This document shows positions 1-6,767 of a stretch of 64,000 bases of DNA, piece by piece. Within the stretch, counting starts at the first letter, position 1. The number at the start of each line of letters is the position of its first letter. Source of the stretch: Mixophyes australis. Lineage: Eukaryota > Chordata > Amphibia > Anura > Limnodynastidae. The notes below the pieces were generated by a model. The model searched no databases and was not told the DNA's origin. It saw only the letters and a list, made by a program, of their open reading frames with translations. A program made the position numbers and the translations under genes. The stretch spans positions 276,298,460 through 276,362,459 of the forward strand of contig JAVHZZ010000002.1 in NCBI GenBank assembly GCA_036250195.1, in the 5' to 3' direction.

Positions 1-113
1 GCAGTGCTGTTCAGTCATTACTATATTGTGCATGTTATTGTGGATCAAGTTCAAGGTGCCCGTGTATCCTCTGTATTGCAGTCTCTCCCCGTGCTCCTCC
101 TCACATATATATT

Positions 114-373
114 CAGTGGTACAACTTGCTAGAGGCAGACCACTGATCCCTGTTTCCTGTGTCACCTGTTCCAGTATCCTCTCACATAGCAGTGGTACAA
201 CTTGCTAACGCAGACCACTGACTCCCCGGATACCTCCACTTGGATTCCATTCCTTCACCCAGACAGCGGTACAACTTGCTAACCGCAGACCGCTGACTCT
301 CATCACCTCCTCGTTTCTGTTGGACATTCCTCCTCACTATAGCAGTGGTACAACTTGCTACCGCAGACCACTG
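114..373 (+). repeat. Array of four hairpin repeats in U5 of A
   Basis: Each 31-32 nt unit reads CAGTGGT-ACAACT-TGC-loop-GCA-G-ACCACTG, so a 7-bp outer stem and a 3-bp inner stem can form. Units lie at 114-145, 190-220, 264-295 and 343-373. In the third unit the outer arms read CAGCGGT and ACCGCTG, a compensatory change of a T-A to a C-G pair. Loop bases vary (gag, ac, acc, cc after TA) while stem bases do not. The same array occurs at 6291-6550 and in the LTRs of C and B. Function unknown; RNA folding is inferred from the pairing pattern. Confidence 0.75.
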
Positions 374-492
374 ACTACCCTCACGTGTCCTTTGTCCATA
401 CAGTTCCTCGTGTATTACTTCATCTATATTACCAGTGCTGCTAGTCATAGACTTTCCTGAGCATCTCTATCATCTGCTATCTCCTGTTCCGT

Positions 493-560
493 GATCACCC
501 TGCTACCAGAGTACCATATTACCATCTATACTGCTCTGGTAAGCCTATCACCTGGTGATC
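493..560 (+). other. Two-stem hairpin near the LTR end
   Basis: An outer pair (gatcacc 493-499 with ggtgatc 554-560) encloses an inner 8-bp pair (taccagag 504-511 with ctctggta 534-541). In diverged LTR B both stems survive (tcacc/ggtga, taccagag/ctctggta) although the apical loop is different. It sits just upstream of the primer site, so a role in presenting the priming region is possible but inferred. Confidence 0.6.
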
Positions 561-592
561 CCTGGGTAAAGACTCCTAGTGCCCGTGACAGT

Positions 593-602
593 AAGATCAG
601 GC
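593..602 (+). other. Self-primer binding site of A
   Basis: The ten bases aagatcaggc, two bases after the LTR end, are an exact reverse complement of gcctgatctt at 5024-5033 in the LTR, the predicted start of the transcript. No TGG-starting tRNA-type site is present. Tf1 and related elements prime reverse transcription from the folded-back 5' end of their own mRNA; this pairing fits that mechanism. Confidence 0.8.
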
Positions 603-603
603 C

Positions 604-1536
604 ATGACAGACCCAGATACGGAACCTACAGCCAAAGAGATGCTGCAGCATCTGGTCACCCGTGTGGAGCAACAGGATGCTCGCCAACAGCTGTTACTTC
701 AATGCTACCAGTCGTTAGCCTCCCAAGGACCATCTGGACAGCCTGTTACAGCTAATGTTGAAGCTCCTGTGCTTTCCTCCGTTTCCCCAGTGCCATCCCA
801 GGTGTCTATAGCTCCCACGCTTCACCTGCCTACTCCGTCAAAGTACGATAGAGACCCCAAAACTTGTAGGGGTTTTCTCAACCAATGCTCAGTTCATTTT
901 GAGCTCCAACCTCAAAATTTTTCTACCCATCGTTCCAGAGTGGCCTATCTTATCTCATTGTTTTCTGGACAAGCTCTGGCTTGGGCCTCCCCCCTGTGGG
1001 AGAGAAACGATCCTGTATTACAAGATAGTGCCAAATTCATTTCTACGTTCCGAAGTGTGTTCGATGAACCAGGTCGTGTGACCTCCGCTGCTTCCAGCAT
1101 TCTTCGTTTACGTCAGGGTTCTCATACAGTAGGCCAGTACGTCATTCAATTTAGGATATTAGCCTCTGAACTTCAGTGGAACACTGAAGCATTAATTGCC
1201 GCCTTCTGGCAGGGGCTCTCCGATAAAATTAAAGATGCACTGACTACCCAAGAGCTTCCTTCGTCATTAGAAGATTTGATCTCTCTTTGCCATCGTGTAG
1301 ACATGAGGTTTCGTGAAAGAGAATCTGAGAAAACAACTTCAGTTAAAGCACCTCTTCGCTCAACCCCTCAATTTCGTCCAGCTTCACCTTCTGTGTTTCC
1401 CATGGAGATAGGACGTTCCAAATTATCTTTAGAAGAGAGGAAACGAAGAGTAAAGAATAGACTTTGTATCTATTGTGCTGATTCCACACATATGCTCAGT
1501 TCTTGCCCTAAGAAATCGGGAAATGCCAGGCCCTAA
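604..1536 (+). CDS. gag: Gag polyprotein of element A
   Basis: This 310-residue ORF starts at the ATG directly after the self-primer site. It should form the virus-like particle that packages element RNA. The N-terminal 40 residues are Glu/Gln-rich and likely helical. Residues of about 80-240 match the retrotransposon Gag capsid fold shared with sushi-ichi and the domesticated PEG10 and RTL proteins (FLNQCSVHFEL and LRLRQGSHTVGQY regions). The C-terminus has one CCHC zinc knuckle, C-X2-C-X4-H-X4-C, in CIYCADSTHMLSSC, for RNA binding. The stop at 1534-1536 lies inside the open pol frame, so pol is expected from -1 frameshifting. No internal stops are present. Element C encodes a protein of equal length that is very similar. 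Confidence 0.93.
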   Translation: MTDPDTEPTAKEMLQHLVTRVEQQDARQQLLLQCYQSLASQGPSGQPVTANVEAPVLSSVSPVPSQVSIAPTLHLPTPSKYDRDPKTCRGFLNQCSVHFELQPQNFSTHRSRVAYLISLFSGQALAWASPLWERNDPVLQDSAKFISTFRSVFDEPGRVTSAASSILRLRQGSHTVGQYVIQFRILASELQWNTEALIAAFWQGLSDKIKDALTTQELPSSLEDLISLCHRVDMRFRERESEKTTSVKAPLRSTPQFRPASPSVFPMEIGRSKLSLEERKRRVKNRLCIYCADSTHMLSSCPKKSGNARP

Positions 1537-1581
1537 CTAGTTCTGGAGAGGTGAAGTTAGGGTCCCTGGAGTCCTCTCCAG
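1518..1581 (+). other. -1 ribosomal frameshift signal: slippery heptamer and pseudoknot
   Basis: In the gag frame the heptamer G GGA AAT (1518-1524) fits X XXY YYZ. A 6-nt spacer (1525-1530) follows. Stem 1 pairs ccctaac 1531-1537 with gttaggg 1556-1562. Stem 2 pairs ctggagagg 1543-1551, which lies in the loop of stem 1, with cctctccag 1573-1581. This is an H-type pseudoknot with loops of 5, 4 and 10 nt. Pol is open in the -1 frame from 1512, overlapping gag by 25 nt. PEG10 and sushi-ichi are known to use a GGGAAAC heptamer, so this looks like the ancestral arrangement. Confidence 0.82.
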
Positions 1582-4500
1582 CTTCTACGGAACTAAAAGT
1601 CTGCGCTTTTGATGTTACGATTTCCTTTGCTACCAAATCCTTTGAGTCTCAGGCACTGATTGATTCTGGAGCAGCAGGAAATTTCATTTCTAAATCCCTA
1701 GTGAATCAATGGTCCCTACCAGTGATTACTTTGAAAACACCGATTACTGTGACTGCTATAGATGGATCACGTCTCATCAATGGTCTCATCACCCAGAGTA
1801 CGTCTCCAGTAACGCTTCAGATTGGTGTGCTACACCATGAAGAGATTTCGTTTTTAATTCTTCCTGTTACGACAAGTCCGATTGTCTTAGGCCTTCCATG
1901 GCTTCAATGTCATTCTCCCCAGATTGACTGGCGCACTCCTCAAGTTACGTCTTGGGGAGCTGAATGTCATCATCGTTGTCTTTCTCAAGTCATTCCTCTT
2001 AAAGTACAGCAATCTTCCATCTCATCTTCCTCACCGGGACTCCCTCCTCAGTATGCTTCATTTGCCGATGTTTTTGATAAAGCTCAGTCTGAACGTCTTC
2101 CTCCTCATCGTTCTTGGGATTGTCCGATCGATCTTCTACCTGGCAAGACTCCTCCTAGGGGTCGGGTCTATCCACTTTCGTTACCTGAAACTCAAGCTAC
2201 ATCTGAGTACATCCAGGAGAATCTCCAGCGAGGGTTTATTCGACCTTCCACCTCTCCCGCTGGAGCCGGGTTCTTCTTCGTAAAAAAGAAGGATGGATCA
2301 CTACGCCCCTGCATAGATTTTCGTGGACTCAATGCCATTACTATTAAGAATCAGTATCCCATTCCGTTGATCACTGAGTTATTTGATCGCATCAAGGGAG
2401 CTCGCATCTTTACCAAGTTGGATCTTCGTGGTGCCTATAATTTAATTAGAATCCGGTCCGGTGACGAATGGAAGACAGCGTTTAACACCAGAGATGGGCA
2501 TTATGAATATCTAGTAATGCCTTTCGGGTTGTGCAATGCCCCCGCTGTTTTCCAAGACTTCGTTAATGAGATCTTTCGGGACTTGTTAAATGTATGTGTC
2601 GTGGTCTACCTGGACGACATATTGATCTTTTCACAGGACCTGCCTTCTCATCACCAACATGTGGCAGAGGTCCTTTCCAGACTCCGGAAAAATTCATTAT
2701 TCTGTAAACTAGAAAAATGTTCATTCGAGTTGCCCCAGATTCCATTTTTGGGGTATATTGTTTCCGGAGTTGGCCTAAAAATGGATCTAGAAAAGGTGAA
2801 TGCTGTATTACATTGGCCCCAGCCAACTACTCTTCGTGCTATCCAGCGTTTTTTAGGTTTCGCCAATTACTATAGACGCTTCATTCAAGACTTCTCGTCC
2901 ATTGCATCTCCTATTGTGGCTCTGACTCGTAAAGGGGCCAATACTAAGCAATGGTCATCCGAGGCCCTCCAAGCCTTTCAAATGCTTAAAGAGTCCTTCT
3001 CCTCTGCTCCCATTCTTCGACAGCCTGATGTGACACTTCCCTTCTTCCTAGAAGTAGATGCCTCTAATGTGGGCTTAGGAGCCATTCTCTCCCAGCGCTC
3101 GGAGCAACAAAAATTCCATCCTTGTGCCTTTTACTCTCGGGGTCTCCTGCCTGCAGAGAAAAATTACACGATCGGGGACAAGGAGTTGCTGGCTATCAAA
3201 GTTGCATTAGAGGAGTGGAGATACTTATTGGAAGGAGCTCGTCACGCTGTGACGATTTTCACGGATCATAAGAACCTGTCATACCTACAGTCTGCTCAAT
3301 GCTTGAATCCTCGTCAAGCAAGATGGTCTCTTTTCTTTTCCCGTTTCGAATTAATCATAACCTTCAAACCAGCTGCCAAGAACAAGAAAGCTGACGCTCT
3401 ATCTCGAGCTTTTGTGACGTCCTCTGACGTTGAAGAGGTTTCCAACCATTCTATACTAGACCCCAAATGTATCTCGCTGGCTGCTTCTTCCACCAAAGTG
3501 CTACCATTTGGGAAGACCCTCGTGCCTCCTACCCTTAGGAGGAAAATCCTTTCGTGGTTCCATTCTTCTCGTTTTTCTGGACATGCTGGTGAACGCAAGA
3601 CCTTTGAGATTCTCGCTCGAAGTTACTGGTGGCCCTCGATGAGGAGAGACGTCAAAGAGTTTGTTGCTTCTTGTGAATTATGTTCTCAGTTTAAATCCTA
3701 CCGCAGAACTCCAGCGGGGTTGCTGCAACCACTACCCATTCCGTCCAAGCCCTGGACCCATATTAGTATGGACTTTGTTACTGATCTGCCATCTAGTAAA
3801 AATTGTAATACTATTTGGGTAGTGGTAGAGAGATTTTCGAAGATGGCTCATTTTATCCCTTTGTCTGGTTTGCCTTCCTCGTCTACTCTGGCTGAACATT
3901 TCGTTAAGGAAATCTTTCGTATCCATGGATGTCCGTCTGAGATTGTGTCAGATAGAGGAGTACAATTTGTTTCCAGATTCTGGCGGGCCCTTTGTAAAAC
4001 CTTGGGCATACGATTAGCACTCTCATCTTCTTACCATCCGCAATCAAACGGACAAACTGAACGGGTCAATCAAGATCTCGAGACCTTAATAAGGATGTTC
4101 TCATCAGCCAATCAAGACAACTGGGTAGAATTGCTTCTTTGGGCTGAATTCGCCCATAACAACATGTACCATGAGTCATCGTCCAAAACTCCATTCTTTG
4201 TGGTTTACGGTCACCATCCGTCTTTTCCAGAATTTCCTGCCCTCCCTCCCACCCAAGTTCCTGCTGTAGAGACTGTTTGTCAGACCTTCAAAAATATCTG
4301 GTCTCAGGTCAGAACCTGTTTAAAGAAGACATCTGCCAAATATAAGTCTTTCGCAGATAAGAAGAGGCGGGCTATTCCTCCACTAAAAATTGGAGATCGT
4401 GTCTGGTTATCTACCAAAAATATTCGTTTGAAGGTCCTATCTATGAAATTCGCTCCTCGTTTTATTGGTCCATATAGGATCATTCAAGTGATAAATCCAG

Positions 4501-4913
4501 TTTGTTTTAAACTTCTACTTCCTAAGAACCTTCGTATTTCCAATGCCTTCCATGTGTCCTTGCTCAAACCTCTCATCATCAACCGTTTCTCGGCTCCTCC
4601 TTCAGCACCTCAGCCAGTTCAAGTTCATCAGGAGGAAGATTTCGAGATTACTCATGTATTGGACGCAAAAATTTCGCGAGGAGTTCTCCGTTTCCTCATT
4701 CATTGGAAGGGCTTTGGTCCTGAGGAGCGTTCATGGATCAAAGCTGAAGATCTCAACGCCCCAGCTCTTCTTAAGAAGTTTTATTCCAAAAATCCGGACA
4801 AGCCCGGTTCCAGGCGTTCTGTGCCCACCTTTAAAAGGGGGGGTTCTGTCACTCACCGGACTGTGAGTGCTTCTTCCCGTATGTTTAGGAACCGTGGCCG
4901 TCCACCATCCTGA
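1524..4913 (+). CDS. pol: Pol polyprotein of element A: protease, RT, RNase H, integrase, chromodomain
   Basis: The frame is open for about 1,129 codons after the shift site; residues here are counted from the GTG at 1551. The aspartic protease motif is D38-S-G. Reverse transcriptase has [13 protein letters not shown] and catalytic Y353-L-D-D. RNase H shows VDASNVGLG, DKELLA, TDHKNL and KADALSR. Integrase has the HHCC finger (HSSRFSGH with CELC), then D741-X59-D801-X35-E837, the expected catalytic triad spacing, and a GPY/F module (FIGPYRI). A chromodomain lies at about 1027-1078 (FLIHWKGFGPEERSWI). The usual VVDRF segment reads VVERF. The last 22 codons run through the polypurine tract into the 3' LTR. 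Separate expression by the GTG at 1551 is unlikely; a Gag-Pol fusion by frameshift is the better reading. Confidence 0.94.
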   Translation, partial: CQALTSSGEVKLGSLESSPASTELKVCAFDVTISFATKSFESQALIDSGAAGNFISKSLVNQWSLPVITLKTPITVTAIDGSRLINGLITQSTSPVTLQIGVLHHEEISFLILPVTTSPIVLGLPWLQCHSPQIDWRTPQVTSWGAECHHRCLSQVIPLKVQQSSISSSSPGLPPQYASFADVFDKAQSERLPPHRSWDCPIDLLPGKTPPRGRVYPLSLPETQATSEYIQENLQRGFIRPSTSPAGAGFFFVKKKDGSLRPCIDFRGLNAITIKNQYPIPLITELFDRIKGARIFTKLDLRGAYNLIRIRSGDEWKTAFNTRDGHYEYLVMPFGLCNAPAVFQDFVNEIFRDLLNVCVVVYLDDILIFSQDLPSHHQHVAEVLSRLRKNSLFCKLEKCSFELPQIPFLGYIVSGVGLKMDLEKVNAVLHWPQPTTLRAIQRFLGFANYYRRFIQDFSSIASPIVALTRKGANTKQWSSEALQAFQMLKESFSSAPILRQPDVTLPFFLEVDASNVGLGAILSQRSEQQKFHPCAFYSRGLLPAEKNYTIGDKELLAIKVALEEWRYLLEGARHAVTIFTDHKNLSYLQSAQCLNPRQARWSLFFSRFELIITFKPAAKNKKADALSRAFVTSSDVEEVSNHSILDPKCISLAASSTKVLPFGKTLVPPTLRRKILSWFHSSRFSGHAGERKTFEILARSYWWPSMRRDVKEFVASCELCSQFKSYRRTPAGLLQPLPIPSKPWTHISMDFVTDLPSSKNCNTIWVVVERFSKMAHFIPLSGLPSSSTLAEHFVKEIFRIHGCPSEIVSDRGVQFVSRFWRALCKTLGIRLALSSSYHPQSNGQTERVNQDLETLIRMFSSANQDNWVELLLWAEFAHNNMYHESSSKTPFFVVYGHHPSFPEFPALPPTQVPAVETVCQTFKNIWSQVRTCLKKTSAKYKSFADKKRRAIPPLKIGDRVWLSTKNIRLKVLSMKFAPRFIGPYRIIQVINPVCFKLLLPKNLRISNAFHVSLLKPLIINRFSAPPSAPQPVQVHQEEDFEITHVLDAKISRGVLRFLIHWKGFGPEERSWIKAEDLNAPALLKKFYSKNPDKPGSRRSVPTFKRGGSVTHRTVSASSRMFRNRGRPPS
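4833..4843 (+). other. Polypurine tract of A
   Basis: The run aaaaggggggg ends three bases before the 3' LTR. It is the expected primer for plus-strand DNA synthesis and lies within the pol reading frame. Confidence 0.85.
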
Positions 4914-4918
4914 GGGTC

Positions 4919-5033
4919 TGCGCATGCGCAGCCCTTTCAAACCCTTCAGTACCTGTTCCTTTAACTTAATTGGCAGATCAGGCAACACTCCCTATATTAA
5001 GCACCTGTGGTCAATACCACGTTGCCTGATCTT
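4919..5033 (+). promoter_or_regulatory. Core promoter of LTR A
   Basis: A 12-bp palindrome TGCGCATGCGCA (4919-4930), matching the NRF-1 consensus, is followed by TATATTA (4993-4999). The self-primer sequence gcctgatctt (5024-5033) begins exactly 31 nt after the first T of TATA, where transcription should start. The TATA box is flanked by a 12-bp inverted repeat (agatcaggcaac 4975-4986 and gttgcctgatct 5021-5032). Confidence 0.72.
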
Positions 5034-5160
5034 GGAGTCTCATTCCCCATGAGCCTCTGAAGGTGTTCCTGTGTTTCCTCGTGTATTCAGCGCTGCTGAT
5101 TCCTGTGGTTTCCAGACCACTTCTACTCCTGTGGTTTCCAGACCACTTCAACCCTCCTGT

Positions 5161-5550
5161 GTTTCATCGTGACTGTTAGCTGATTCCTATCCGCTGCCTC
5201 CGTGCACTACAGTCTTCAGACCACTTCAACTCTGCTGTGTTTCATCGTGACTGTTAGCTGATTCCTATCCGCTGCCTCCGTGCACTACAGTCTTCAGACC
5301 ACTTCAACTCTGCTGTGTTTCATCGTGACTCTTAGCTGATTCCTATCCGCTGCCTCCGTGCACTACAGTCTTCAGACCACTTCAACTCTGCTGTGTTTCA
5401 TCGTGACTGTTAGCTGATTCCTATCCGCTGCCTCCGTGCACTACAGTCCTCAGACCACTTCAACCCGCCTGTGTTTCATCGTGACTGTTTGGCTGATTCC
5501 TATCTGCTGCCTCCGTGCGCTTCAGTCTTCAGCTCATCTCATCTCTCCCG
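5161..5550 (+). repeat. 78-bp tandem repeat in R-U5 of A
   Basis: Units start with gtttcatcgtgac at 5161, 5239, 5317, 5395 and 5473, each 78 bp apart; the last is diverged and partial. Each holds ctgattcctatccgctgcc. Element C has the same repeat with a different copy number. No protein is encoded. Confidence 0.88.
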
Positions 5551-6290
5551 TGTTTCCTCGAGACTGCTACAACTGATTCCTATCCGCTGCTCTCCGTGCT
5601 CAACAGTTCCAGCTCAGCTCTGCTCTCCCGTGTTTCATCGTGGCTGCACCTGCTGGTTGCTATCCGCTACCTCCGTGTACCTGCAGAGTCCTGCTGGCTG
5701 CTACTCCTCAGTTCTACTCGTGTCTACAACAGCTGATCTGCTCTCCGTGCTTCTCCGTGTTCCCGCTGGTCTCTACTCGCCAGTCTGCATCGGATCTGCG
5801 CCTCACTGCTTTCATCTCATCTAGACCATCGCTACTCTTCAGGGTCCTCCAGGAGTCCAGTTCTACATACTACTGCTTCCTGAGTATTTGTTCCCCTGCT
5901 GGTCTACCTACCTGTGCGCTGCACCTACTTGATTACCGCTTCACCCTCCAGGGACTTCGCATCCTGCCGGCCTCCAGCCGTACAGGTATCTCTGCACTCC
6001 TGTCTGACAGCCTGCTCCTGAACCACGGTATGCATACTTCTCATTGACTGTGCTCGTGTATTGCATATCTTGCTGGACTGAGTTTGTTCTCCTCTGGAGT
6101 TTACTATACGCTGAGACTATTGCCATCATTGATTGTGTTATCATTTGCCCGGATTGTTTCTGTGACTTTCTATAATTGCAGTGCTGTTCAGTCATTACTA
6201 TATTGTGCATGTTATTGTGGATCAAGTTCAAGGTGCCCGTGTATTCTCTGTATTGCAGTCTCTCCCCGTGCTCCTCCTCACATATATATT

Positions 6291-6550
6291 CAGTGGTACA
6301 ACTTGCTAGAGGCAGACCACTGATCCCTGTTTCCTGTGTCACCTGTTCCAGTATCCTCTCACATAGCAGTGGTACAACTTGCTAACGCAGACCACTGACT
6401 CCCCGGATACCTCCACTTGGATTCCATTCCTTCACCCAGACAGCGGTACAACTTGCTAACCGCAGACCGCTGACTCTCATCACCTCCTCGTTTCTGTTGG
6501 ACATTCCTCCTCACTATAGCAGTGGTACAACTTGCTACCGCAGACCACTG
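6291..6550 (+). repeat. Hairpin repeat array in 3' LTR of A
   Basis: This is the second LTR copy of the four hairpin units, at 6291-6322, 6367-6397, 6441-6472 and 6520-6550. The third again has the compensated CAGCGGT/ACCGCTG arms. Confidence 0.75.
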
Positions 6551-6767
6551 ACTACCCTCACGTGTCCTTTGTCCATACAGTTCCTCGTGTATTACTTCAT
6601 CTATATTACCAGTGCTGCTAGTCATAGACTTTCCTGAGCATCTCTATCATCTGCTATCTCCTGTTCCGTGATCACCCTGCTACCAGAGTACCATATTACC
6701 ATCTATACTGCTCTGGTAAGCCTATCACCTGGTGATCCCTGGGTAAAGACTCCTAGTGCCCGTGACA

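Larger units (their letters stand above)
1..590 (+). repeat. 5' LTR of element A (3' part only)
   Basis: This is the last 590 bases of the 5' LTR, ending gtgaca; base 1 corresponds to base 6178 in the 3' LTR. It lies in the R-U5 part of the LTR by the predicted start site, so it would be 5' leader RNA. It carries four hairpin repeats (114-145, 190-220, 264-295, 343-373) and a two-stem hairpin at 493-560. Confidence 0.92.
1..6767 (+). mobile_element. Element A: near-complete Ty3/gypsy chromovirus (Tf1/sushi type)
   Basis: The order is LTR, self-primer site, gag, pol with a C-terminal chromodomain, polypurine tract, LTR. The 5' LTR is cut by the window start. The 590 visible bases of the 5' LTR match the end of the 3' LTR (6178-6767), with one difference noticed (position 67), so the insertion is young. 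Both ORFs are open. A chromodomain after the integrase GPY/F module defines chromoviruses, and absence of a tRNA primer site with a -1 gag/pol frame is typical of the vertebrate sushi group. The sequence right of the 3' LTR is pol of related element B, so A most likely inserted into B. Its 5-bp target duplication would be 6768-6772 (cacca), whose partner lies left of the window. Confidence 0.93.
4847..6767 (+). repeat. 3' LTR of element A (1921 bp)
   Basis: It begins tgtcactcacc and ends cccgtgaca. From left to right it holds the last codons of pol, an NRF-1-like palindrome (4919-4930), a TATA box (4993-4999), the predicted start (5024), a 78-bp tandem repeat (5161-5550), four hairpin repeats (6291-6550) and a two-stem hairpin near the end. 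An LTR of this size is very long for the family, and nearly all of it lies downstream of the predicted start. Confidence 0.92.

Noticed and set aside
591..610. tRNA primer binding site for element A
   Set aside because: No TGG-starting site follows the LTR; the complement to the transcript start explains the sequence better.
2563..2866. Minus-strand ORFs within pol of A and C
   Set aside because: They are antisense shadows of the conserved RT coding sequence and recur only because pol is conserved.
5161..5550. Regular direct repeats suggesting a CRISPR array
   Set aside because: Units are contiguous 78-bp tandem copies without unique spacers, inside a retrotransposon LTR of a eukaryote, with no cas genes.
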